From Entonaema liquescens (lineage: Eukaryota > Ascomycota > Sordariomycetes > Xylariales > Xylariaceae), in NCBI GenBank assembly GCA_902805475.1, contig CADCSX010000023.1:3472001-3536000 (forward strand): DNA of 64,000 bases, in the 5' to 3' direction. Made by a program: the position numbers and the translations under genes. Shown piece by piece: positions 22,280 to 32,577 of the stretch. The notes beneath the pieces are model-generated. The model was not told where the DNA came from. It did no database searches and saw only the letters and a list, made by a program, of their open reading frames with translations. The stretch's first letter is position 1; each line of letters begins with the position of its first letter.

Positions 22280-23452
22280 ATGCCTATCACGATTCGAACT
22301 GCTACCCATCCTCCTAGAGGTTGGCGCAAAACCGATGAAGCAGCAACTCCCGAGGCGCTCCTGAAAGGCTCTTGTCAAAAGGAATGGGCCAAGAGCCAAA
22401 AACTAATCCAATCCTCCATCCAGATCCCAGAAGACTCAAAGGTCTTCTCGTCTTCCAACGGATTTATTCGATCCGTATACTTTGCTTATTGCAACCATCA
22501 CCATCTGAAGATCCGCCCGGAAGATGTGTGGTTCGCGATCCTAGCCCAGATAAGCATTCACATCAACGCCCATGCCGAAGAGCTACGGTCGTTTTTCGTC
22601 GCGCACGAGGGGCAGAAGAAGCTGGAAGTCGTCGATGTAGGGACTATCAACACCGTGGATTTTGGCCTATTGGCAATCGCGATGACGGGCGAAATCAAAA
22701 AGAACGTTGTGGATCCGGATCTGACCGAGTGGATCATGCCGGATTTCACCACGACGACGCACACGGACAAGGTCACGGCTGCGATTCTTATGATGGGCGC
22801 CCTGCAGAAATACTTCAAGTATTCCATGCTTTTGACTTGTGGGATACCTTCTGTGACCCTCCTCGGCGAAAGAGAAGACTGGGTCAAAATTCGCCGGCGG
22901 CTAGACTACTTGCCCAAGATGGGGAAAGAACCAGAACAGTTCGCACGCTTGTTGATCGCCGTTCTGGACTATTTTATCCGCACGTTCGACGAGCCCGCCA
23001 GTCCCGAGGTGCAGTCTTTCTGGGCCAGGATAGCGAACTATCGAGGGGGCTCGGGTATGGACTACTTCTCCGGGTGGATCACCGCTTTTACGTTCTGGAG
23101 AACCGACGGTGAATGTCTATATAATTCTCCGGAAGGGCCTGTCACACAGCGTGGAACGAAAAATGCCGGCTGCGATCTCGACGGTACATTGTTCCATATC
23201 ATCGACATGACTGAGATGGCGGATTCTTTCACCTCGGTCCCGGTTACAGTAGATGATAACGGAGTGCTGCACAATACCAGAATGGTGGCCGGTTCCATTG
23301 GAATCGCCGTCTCGAGTAGCGGGGAGCTGGTCGAGGCACAGTCTTCATTTTTCAACCCAGGGAGGGCCGAACTTAGCGATAAGCCGGGTCCGGATACCCT
23401 TCAACCAGTTACTGGTTGGTGGATGTACGAACTTAAGGACGGGGAGGAATGA
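22280..23452 (+). CDS. DUF4419 domain protein
   Basis: Intronless gene for a 390-residue protein of the DUF4419 family, found mainly in fungi; function unknown. The first ATG in frame is at 22280 (MPITIRTATHPPRGWRK). Family-typical segments are in order: SSSNGFIRSVYFAYCNHHHL (about 62-81), RPEDVWFAILAQISIHINAH (about 84-103), MPDFTTTTHTDKVTAAILMM near 155, CGIPSVTLLGEREDWVKI near 190, and FWARIANYRGGSGMDYFSGW near 250. It is soluble, with no signal peptide and no transmembrane segment. The conserved GIPSVTLLGEREDW and SGxxYxSGWI stretches suggest an enzyme-like fold, but I cannot name catalytic residues. It sits just downstream of the FunK1 kinase in a block that looks accessory. Confidence 0.85.
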   Translation: MPITIRTATHPPRGWRKTDEAATPEALLKGSCQKEWAKSQKLIQSSIQIPEDSKVFSSSNGFIRSVYFAYCNHHHLKIRPEDVWFAILAQISIHINAHAEELRSFFVAHEGQKKLEVVDVGTINTVDFGLLAIAMTGEIKKNVVDPDLTEWIMPDFTTTTHTDKVTAAILMMGALQKYFKYSMLLTCGIPSVTLLGEREDWVKIRRRLDYLPKMGKEPEQFARLLIAVLDYFIRTFDEPASPEVQSFWARIANYRGGSGMDYFSGWITAFTFWRTDGECLYNSPEGPVTQRGTKNAGCDLDGTLFHIIDMTEMADSFTSVPVTVDDNGVLHNTRMVAGSIGIAVSSSGELVEAQSSFFNPGRAELSDKPGPDTLQPVTGWWMYELKDGEE

Positions 23453-23904
23453 TGATATGACTATTAAATCCGGCTTGGTTTTTGAAATTTTTCTATAAAA
23501 AAATAAATAAATTAAATTAAAATAAGCGAAAGCACTGGGTTTGACTACAGGGTAATAGGAGGAAAATGTGATGACCAACACTTCAAATGAAAAGGTTTCC
23601 TAGCTGAATCCCTTCTCCTATCAAGTTTCTAGAAAACGCAAATGAAATGAATTTTGGAACGTTTATATTTTCATAATAATTATACACACATGTTGGCATA
23701 AGAAACCATGGCTAGTTAACTACCAATATGACCCTTATGCCAAATGCGAGAGGCGCAAATCCCATCTTTTGTAACCATAACCTCAACCATCCCAACTAAG
23801 CCAACATAATACACCCACGTAAGTTGCTTGTGCTTAGATAAATACAATCTAACCCAGATATGCTTTCCTTATGATTCCATATATGACACGTAACGCAACT
23901 TAGA
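23453..23904. other. intergenic, convergent 3' ends
   Basis: 452 bp, AT-rich, between the converging DUF4419 and P450 genes. No gene is seen. Confidence 0.65.
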
Positions 23905-25858
23905 TTACCGCTTAACAGGCGTGAGAGTGACGTTCAGGGGAATCCTGTCCCAGAGCAAGAACGCGTTCTGTCGCTCGATCCATTTCTGGCTGTCATCCGA
24001 GAGTTTCATGTCGAATTCGTAGATGATGCGGGCTAGGATGAGGCGCATTTCGGTGTACGCAAGACTTCGCGCGGAAAGGAGGATGTCAGCCAGCTTATTC
24101 TAGATATAGGAATAGAGAGTATAGGGGGGTTTGTCATACTTGCGTCCGATGCAGTTCCTAGGTCCCGTGCTGAAGGGCTGTAGCGTCTCGAGCTTGTCGC
24201 CCACCTTGGCGGCCATCTCGGGCGTGGCCAAGAATCGCTCAGGCTGGAATTCCCAGGGTTTGTTCCAGTTCTCCTTGCTGTGATTCATGGCCCATTGTTG
24301 GACTTCGACTAATGTCTATGCGAATGTCAGCCTCCTTTCGGTATTTCTAGTCGTTGATGAATACTGCGTGAACAGGTACTTACGCCTTCAGGAATATAGC
24401 GGCCGGCAATCTGTCCACCGCCAACGGGTACCGTCCTAACCAAGCCCGACGTAACGGGGGGGTATAATCGCAGTGCTTCGTTTAGAACAGCGAGCATGTA
24501 GTACAGTTTGTTGACCGAATTGATTGTGATTTCATCAGCGCTTTTGAACGACGAACGGACTTCCTGTTGGAGTTTCTCAAGGATTTCCGGGTGAGACAGT
24601 AAGAGAGCTGTGGCTCCGGATAGGGTCGTTGCTGTCGTCTCGGACCCAGCTATTACGAGGATAAACGCGTTTGCAGACATCATATCGAACGACAAACCCT
24701 GCGATTAAAGATAGAAAGTATTAGCACATAATAGCCCAATTTTACGTTCCGAGTAGAGGGTAAGGAACGGAGCTATACCCATTCATCGCGTTTCTTTATG
24801 ATGCCCTCGAAGAGGTCATCACGCTTCCCTTTCACAGCAAGTCGCGCATTCAGCATGTCGCTAGTGTATCCACGCGCTCTCCTTAGAGAAACTCCGAACT
24901 TCGCTACAAGTTGCACGAGACCGCCCAAGCCAACATATGTCAAGGCTATCATGATGGCGCTAAAGCGTATACTTTTAAAGATGGTATCGATCCAGGGATG
25001 GTACTCAATATTCTCGAGACAGTGGAAGGACTGTCCGAAAACAAGATCTCCGACGACGTCAAACGTAGTCCAGTTGTACCAAGCTTCAATGTTCTGTTTC
25101 TTCCCGCTATCACCTTCCTCGTGTAACCTCTATACATATGTTAGTTAACTATTTAAGGGGTAACCAAAAGGGGGTAGGCGTAGCACTGAAGCTTTCTTCA
25201 TCAGGAGCAGGGTAAAACGTAGTCCAACTTGGTCCTAATAGGGAAGAGAGAAACTCTTATAGTTTCCAGGGTGACTTACGCTGATCAAAAGGTCGATATA
25301 CTTCCCAATCACGGGTTCCTGCTCGCGCATAGCACCATCCGAGAATCCATGGGAAAGGGCACGGCGAAACTTGGAGTGGTCTTCTCGGTTTAGAGTTAAT
25401 ATAGTGTCTGGTCTGTCACGAATCGGCTTGGAGAAGGTCTGCGCTTTGTACATCTCGTGCGTGCTGCTCTCGCTACCGATGCGGTGGCCGTAGATATCCT
25501 TCCACGCCTTCGGGTCCGTAAAGGAGAGGTGGTTCGGCCCAACCCGAACGATCGGTCCATATTTATCGTGAAACTTTTGAACCACGAAGGCCTGGGTGCC
25601 AGCAGCAAACTTGATCGCCCATGGTACTCGGGATGCTCTGTATAACAACGGACCGGGGAAGTTACGGAGCGGGTGGAAGTAGAGATTATAGATGACTATA
25701 GTTAATTCGGTAACGACTAGCTGCGCCACATAATCTCATTAGCCGTTATTATAGACGTATATTCAGGGAAGTTCAGAGCGTACCGCTACAACTACGAATA
25801 CAGCGTATTTCGTAGCGCTGCCTTTCCCAGCATCTAACAGTTCTATTAGCTTCGCCAT
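23905..25858 (-). CDS. cytochrome P450 monooxygenase (CYP65-like)
   Basis: Complete microsomal-type fungal P450 of 505 residues. Six exons (minus): 25784-25858, 25280-25720, 24779-25129, 24384-24698, 24140-24315 and 23905-24064. An N-terminal membrane anchor (YAVFVVVALVVTELTIVIYN) begins near residue 18. FHPLRNFPGPLLYRASRVPW is typical of the clan. The I-helix has AGSETT (306-311), the K-helix EALR (363-366), and the heme loop FSTGPRNCIGR with the thiolate Cys near 449. The 24065-24139 intron interrupts the heme loop right after CIGR, and the join reads CIGRNLAYTEMRL. The RVGPNHLSFTDPKAWKDIYG region resembles isotrichodermin C-15 hydroxylase-type (CYP65) enzymes. No secondary-metabolite synthase is in the window, so the substrate is unknown and a catabolic or detoxifying role is equally possible. 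Confidence 0.94.
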
Positions 25859-26550
25859 TGTCTATATCTTATAAGATATAAATAATACCATGCCTCTTTA
25901 TAAACGTAGAATGTAAAGACTACGATAAATGGCTAAGTACGTATTTATATGAGCCGTTCGGACTCCTAGGGATCCGTAGATTAGATGTATATTATATACC
26001 TTTCCTGGAAACATTTCAATGCGGGGGCTTAGCCACAGCATAGTTTACAGAGCAATAAGGATGAGTATAGTAGTATCGGGAACTTATTGTTGCCCGTCGG
26101 AGCGTTTCCGGGCTGTCTATGACCCCGGGCCAAGGTAGTGACGCGGTGCTGTGAGGTGCATGACACATTTTGCATATACGGCTTTGGAAGACATGCCGGT
26201 TTATTACGAGGGTATGATACATGATACATATATAGATGTATGTTGTAAATTTAGCCAATTAAACCATTTATATATCTAAACCCGCGTCCGTTACCTGTAG
26301 TCTGGTACGATCGCTGTCTTGTGGTCGAGACCGTCCGTGGCAGTTGATCCGCGTATACAATTACCTATTACTTGACTGGGTATACAATCCGGGAGCCGGA
26401 TTTCGGGTTTCACACGGGATGGAGACTTTTGAGTAGAGCGAAAATAGCATCAGCCTAACCCCGTACGGCGCAATCAATCCGCGGCATTCAACATTACACT
26501 ATCTCTCTCTATCACTCAGCTACGATAAATCGTACTCTACCCAAAGTCGC
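25859..26550. other. intergenic, P450 upstream and CUE5 3' region
   Basis: 692 bp without a supportable gene. Short overlapping minus frames at 26016-26258 have no recognisable features. Confidence 0.6.
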
Positions 26551-28043
26551 TTATTCCTTATTACCACCGGTCTTCTTTTCAGAGCCGCTGACTAAGCTAT
26601 CAGCCATAGCATCTGCTGTAGCTTGCTTAAGTCTTTCGGTGTCCTCCATCTTGATCCCTCCACCGTTCTTCTCTTTTGCGTCCTTCTCGTCCTCGCTGTC
26701 ACCTAGGCTAAAAGGGTCGTGGTCTGTAATCGGATTGGGTTCAATTGTAGATAAAGGTTGCCATTTGCTCTGTTTGCCAGGAGGTGGGGTTGAGCTGCTA
26801 TCTTTAGGGGGGATCCTCGGGGAAGCGTTATATTGGTCAATGTCTTCTACTCCCTCCTTGAAGGCAACTTTGCGACCCTCTGGCTTAGGAGATGTGGACG
26901 GCGGTGGTCTGTAGAGATTTGGGTTGCTTGACGGACGATCCTGAGATGGTCCTATATTGCTGTTAGCTGTGGCTCTTTTATATAGTATAATTGCGTATCA
27001 CTCACTACCATCCGGATGAAGCCTCATCCCTGCGAAGTCGTCGCTGAGGACATGTGGGTCGGCGTCGTAGCGATCGTAATCCGCACTTCGCGAGCCTTCT
27101 CCACTACGTCTACCGAAAGACTGGCGTTGATGCTTAGAGGGCTGCGACTCGTCCTCATTCTCATCATATTCGCCGTCGATCTTCTTCTTTAAGTTGGTAA
27201 ACCAGGAGTTAACCTTAGTCTGGGTTTCGAGGAAACCTTTGCGAAGATTTTCCTTAATGACGGGTAGATCATCATCGATGAAGCTATGGTCTCGGTCATA
27301 CATCTCATTGGGCTTTAGGCCCGTCGCCTGTCGACGAAATTGGCCGCCCTGACCTCCAAGCCCGCGATTTGTCGTCCTTGCTTCGTATGCACCAACGTTC
27401 TCGTAGTACTGAGTAAGCTCTCGGGCGTACTGCTCATCCGCTTCTATTTGCGACATCGGGCTTCTAGCTCCAGCAGGTCGTGGAGGTTGAGGCGGAGGGG
27501 CAGTCTCGCGCGCGGGTTCGTTCTGAACGGCATCGGGGTCGCTCATAGCTTCGTTTACGATTAATAAAATGATTCGACTCTTCGGCGATTCTATACATAC
27601 CTAATAGAGCATTGAAGGCTGGATCGATTTGACCACCGCTTGCGATCAAAACGGCTTTGATAACCGGCAATTCGATGCTCGGGAAAGCCTCTTTGAGAAT
27701 CAGTTCATTCTTCTGTTGCTCGGTAACTGGTCGAGGAGGCTTGGGCGGTGCGGCTTCTTCGCCGGTTGTGGGTTGGCTGGTAGCCGTCGAGGTCGAGGTC
27801 GTAGTCGTCTGATGGGTATTATCATCGCCGAGAATGCCCGTCTCTTGGATATCATCGTCGTCCATTTCAAAAGGGCGTACAGTAGTCGGAGACTCAGGCG
27901 CTGGGTTGGCCTTGTTCTAATTACCAAATGGAATATTAGCAAAGGGAAATCTTAGTCGAGGATGAAAACAAAATGGCGGGACAATGCATTAAATTCGCCA
28001 ACAGTTTCACGTGAAAACTTACCGTATCAGTTGGGGCCGACAT
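26551..28043 (-). CDS. CUE5: CUE-domain selective autophagy receptor (Cue5-like)
   Basis: Ubiquitin-binding CUE protein resembling yeast Cue5, which links ubiquitinated aggregates to Atg8 for autophagy. Exons (minus) 28023-28043, 27601-27916, 27009-27548 and 26551-26951 give 425 residues; exon 1 encodes only seven (MSAPTDT). The CUE domain spans about 71-113, with the Phe-Pro pair at 85-86 (KEAFPSIELPVIKAVL) and the di-Leu end AFNALLAM near 111. A conserved middle block (GLKPNEMYDRDHSFIDDDLP, then WFTNLKKKIDGEYDE) follows. The C-terminal exon is disordered and Pro/Ser-rich. It contains KWQPL (Trp356 to Leu359), matching the WxxL Atg8-interacting motif known as WQPL in yeast Cue5. It is divergent from the helicase gene, with about 800 bp between starts. 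Confidence 0.9.
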
Positions 28044-28842
28044 GTTGATCACAGTGATATATAGGAGAGATATGTAATGTGGATAGAATGTCGATAACGA
28101 ATTTAATGGGTGATTATTGGTAGAATAACAAAATGGAGAAATATCTTATGTTATCGTGGCAGGTTGTAGAATGCCTGGATAAAATAAAATAAAAAAAGAC
28201 GTTTGCCTGATTAGGCACAGCTTAAGGTAAAACAGGAGGGAGTTTAGATATACAGCTAGGTATGGATTCATGCGCATACATAATTGTATGTACCTTACAC
28301 CTACTAAATATCTCGGCGGCCTGAGGGGCAAGTGAACAAATGAGTTGCGACTACATAGCTCTGGTTGCGACGCGCGGATGACGTTCCCCGCCACATGGCT
28401 GAGCTCGCTATACTTAGCACGGGGGTACTTACTACTGCGCCACAGATCTTAGGTGCTCGTTACGTCGCACTGGGAAAGCGAAAAAAAAAAGGGAACTCAT
28501 TTACATGTGCTTGACACTATCTATTATTGGCTCTCTAGTTTAACGCGTCGTCGCCAACGAACGTACGAAAACTCATAACTCACATCTATTTGTTTAAACT
28601 ACTAGGGACATATTGATATTTTAATAGACTTAATAGTGAATATGATATGTTGTTAGCATCAACGCTGTCAACATCTTAACTGTCTACCCAAGTACTTACA
28701 TAGCTCTACGCTACATGTAGAGTCTGGGAAACATATTGGCGTAGTTGATTTCAAATACATAAGACTTACATCTAAAAACGTGGTGAAGCTTCAAACTAGG
28801 ATCAACTACCTTGCGAGGTACGTTCGGAAAAAAGAGTTTGAC
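28044..28842. other. shared divergent promoter region, CUE5 / DEAH helicase
   Basis: 799 bp between two divergent start codons. No coding region is supported; the minus frame at 28146-28394 is not conserved-looking. It should hold both promoters. Confidence 0.6.
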
Positions 28843-30886
28843 ATGGCAGACTTCGACCTCAATTCAACATTCATCCCTGCTCTTCATAAGCCTTCGGCAC
28901 TACTACCCATCGCCAAGCATCACGATGGTCTGCTATATCTCATCGAGAAAAACCCGGTGACAATTGTTGTCGGGCAAACAGGCTCTGGCAAAACTACGCA
29001 AATACCCCAGTTCCTTGAGAATGCTGGATGGTGCTCTGACGGTAAAATAATTGGTGTTACTCAGGTACGACTCCTCACTTCTTCTCATGATCCATGTCTA
29101 ACTTGTATAAGCCTAGAAGAGTAGCAGCTACGACAGTCGCGATCAGAGTAGCCGAGGAGTATGGCTGTGAGTTGGGAAAAGAGGTGGGCTACTCGATCAG
29201 ATTCGAGGATGTGACATCTGCCGCAACTCGAATTAAGTTCTTAACGGATGGGCTCCTTATCCGAGAAGCTTTGGTTGACCCGCTGCTATCGCGTTACTCT
29301 GTCATCATGGTTGATGAAGCCCACGAGAGGTCGATAAGCACAGATATCCTCCTTGGCCTTCTTAAGAAGATACGGAAGCGAAGACCAGAGCTACGTATCA
29401 TTATTAGTAGCGCTACTCTTCAGGCAGAAGACTTCCTCAATTTCTTCTCTCAGCAATCTGACAGCCGAGAACCCCATGACAACGAAAATAATGAAATAGG
29501 CTCGATAATTAGTATCGAAGGTAGAATGTATCCCGTAGACGTTCTTTATTTGGAATCGCCAGCGGAAGACTACGTCGAAAAGGCGATATCTACGGTTTTG
29601 ATATTCACACCAAAGAGCCGGATGGAGACATCCTTGTCTTTATGACCGGTCGCGAAGAGATCGACACAGTTGTCCAAGCCATCGCAGAACGAGCAGCTCA
29701 ACTCCCACCATCTGCTCAATCAATCGCTGCTCTACCCTTATATGCAGGGTTATCAACAGAGCAACAGATGCTAGTATTTGATAGTCCGCCTGACAACACA
29801 CGAAAAGTCATAATCTCAACCAACATCGCGGAAGCATCCGTTACAATCGATGGCATCGTTTACGTTATCGATTCGGGCTTCGTAAAATTGAGAGCTTTCG
29901 ATCCCAAAACTGGTATCGAGTCTTTGACAGCAACGCCTGTCTCAAAAGCAGCGGCACAGCAGCGTGCGGGAAGGGCTGGACGCACGAAACCAGGTAAATG
30001 TTTCCGACTTTATACTGAAAAGGCTTTCCAGGCCTTACCTGATGCGAACATCCCGGAAATACAGAGGTCTAATCTCGCACCTTTTATCTTGCAATTGAAG
30101 GCGCTTGGTATCGACAATGTTGTTCGGTTCGACTATCTAACACCACCGCCAGCGGAGCTTATGGCTAAAGCAACAGAACTGCTCTTTTCACTAGGTGCTC
30201 TAGACGAGTACGCCAAACTCACAAAACCGTTGGGTATGCGGATGGCAGAGCTTGCAGTAGAGCCTATGATGGCAAAGACCCTATTAACAGCCTCATCATT
30301 TGGCTGTCTTAGCGAAATACTTACAATAGCGGCGATGACAAGCCTGAGCAGCTCCATATGGATACAGAGAGAAGGTGAGAAGAAGGCGACAGAGTCTTCG
30401 CGACGGAAATTCGCCGCAGAGGAAGGTGATCACTTAACGCTTCTTAATGTCTACCAAGCATTTATAACCAAGGGCAAGAAAGAGTCGAAGTTTTGTCACG
30501 ATAACCATCTCAATTTTAAAGCTATGACCCGCGCCGTGAGTATCAGGGCGCAACTGAAACGCTACCTGGAACGGTTTGGGATAGCGGTTGACGAGAGCCT
30601 TAAGACATCAGCGGTCAATAAAGGAGAACAGATTCGACGATGTCTCACAACGGGCTATTTCGCCCATGCGGCTAGAATGCAACCTGATGGAAGCTTCCGC
30701 AATATCGAAGGTGGAACGACGCTCTATGCACACCCTAGTTCTTTAATGTTTAATCGCAAAGCTGATTGGGTGATTTTCCACGAGGTTATGGAAACTGGTA
30801 ACAAAATATTTATTCGCGATATCAGCAAAATCGAGAGGGACTGGCTTTTAGAGTATGCATCGGGATACTACCAGATTAAGTCTTGA
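28843..30886 (+). CDS. DEAH-box RNA helicase, DHX35-like, one-base frameshift
   Basis: DEAH-box ATP-dependent RNA helicase of the DHX35/Prp22-like group, probably nuclear and linked to splicing. Exons are 28843-29064 and 29112-30886, with a 47-nt intron. Motifs in order: I GQTGSGKTTQ (44-53), Ia PRRVAATT (75-82), II DEAH (142-145), III SAT (174-176), V STNIAEASVTIDGI, VI QQRAGRAGRTKPG, then the helicase-associated/OB region ending DWLLEYASGYYQIKS. The frame breaks at the TTTT at 29596-29599. Upstream reads EDYVEKAISTV; downstream DIHTKEPDGDILVFMTGREE lies in the neighbouring frame. One extra T restores VFDIHTKEP and a 665-residue protein. No intron could bridge the break. The start at 28843 (MADFDLNSTFIPALHK) is the first ATG in frame. 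The spliceosomal role is inferred from the family. Confidence 0.88.
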
Positions 30887-32577
30887 AAGTTACCAGACTG
30901 CCAGAATAGTCAATTGAAGAATAAACAATTGACGCGATTGATCTGTCATGTTTTTTTTTTCTTTCCTTTGACGACAAAGGTCTATTGTGGTCGAGGCCAT
31001 GGTGCTCCTAAGTTGGAAGGCTAGGTGTTCTATTGATATCCACCTCCCTATCCAAGACGGGTAGTTGAGGTATGCTTGCTAAAGAGAAGCAAGCCATGAA
31101 ACAATATTTGCAGTCGAACCCATTGAGGCTGAGACGCAAATAGCTAATCGCCAGGGACAGTTTCAAAAAGAAACAAGCTTGCGATGGGATTGGTGCATCT
31201 AAGACCTTACTGCACCTAAGCTAAGCTTCAATCAGGTAAATCCCGGACTTATGGGATTTTCCTTGATTACTGTAATCGTCCGACCTACCTCGACAGGCTT
31301 CGAGCAATGTGGTGTATGTTACTTTAGGATCGAAATCTGGAGCCATCTGACGAACCATTTGAACCTATTTATAACGAACGCATGCTGTTACCAACAGGAT
31401 CGATTAGATGGTTGATGGTTGATTGAGAACCAACACTCCATCGTTCTATTCATAGGTACCTAAATCAATTTGTTGTATTAGTTGTCGACAATATATCTGA
31501 ATAAGGTAGTGAGTGCGTGATGTCTTTTTGTTAAATTGACTAGAAGCGATGTCTTCTCATTTCGGCCGGATACACGTATAAGCTGGATTAAAAGTAGCTA
31601 GTAAAGGGGAAAGATAGCGGAGATCGCCAGGGCTGATTTAACGATTCAGACGATTCAAAGCAACGTAACCAACTTTAACCAAGTTGCCCAAAAAAGGGGG
31701 AAGCTAATTGGACCAGTTTGTTTTCGGACTAGAGTAACTAACCCATGTCCTCCTATCAGTGTATTTGGATATTTATGGGTCTTGATTGGATGGCTACTCT
31801 GTTCCTGCATTAGTCCCCTTGCTCCTGTCAGGGATCGTACAGTGTTGTACTACGGGTCTGTCACCTTCGGTGTTAGTCCACTGACATGCGTCTTCCCTCA
31901 GTTCCCTCTAGTGAATGTTTGCCCTGTCTGGTGGCTTGTTACTGGCTTGTCAGTAGTAAAAGACAGTGCCCTTTGCTTCGGTTGGAATTCTTTCCCCATC
32001 TGACGCTACACAGTATCTATTGTTACCGTAGTCCCCACAACCCCTTCATTCATTTCCGCCATATTAATTTTCATTCGCCCATTCTCCTAATCCCGGTCAA
32101 CCAAAAGTGACTTTGCATTTGTATTCGGTCAATCACCTTCTTTTGTCCCTTTCGCTTCTTACTCTTTCTCTCCTTCATCCCATCCACCCCAACGCTTAAT
32201 ACAGGAGTCCCTCGACAATCGGTCAACTGACCTAACTGCCTGCCAGCGGGCGTGCCATTCCTTAATAGCTAACTTCGAGTCATTCATTTGTGCCCGACCA
32301 CAAGTCATTCATTCCGGCCTTGCGTTACCCCGGCAATTAGTGTTGAGACGTCGATTTCGTAGAATAATATTCGATTCCAGCAATTGTGGGTGGGATTCTT
32401 GATTTAGACGGCGCTTCTTTCAGCTTTTCAACGATTAATCCCGAATACTGCTTTGGTATGAGCCAAAAACAACAACAGTAACAACATCGACGTTTGCTTT
32501 GATATTTACCTGTCCAGTCTTATCTGGCTTCAGGAGGACTTTAAGGGAAGGAACAGAAGGAGTAAAGTTGGATAACC
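30887..32577. other. intergenic, long upstream region of membrane protein gene
   Basis: 1.69 kb with no supported gene. The stretch 32130-32200 is pyrimidine-rich, as often seen just upstream of fungal transcription starts. Frames such as 31782-32003 could be upstream ORFs but have no other support. Confidence 0.55.

Noticed and set aside
22372..23112. 246-codon plus-strand frame within the DUF4419 gene
   Set aside because: It overlaps the conserved DUF4419 frame and shows no family resemblance.
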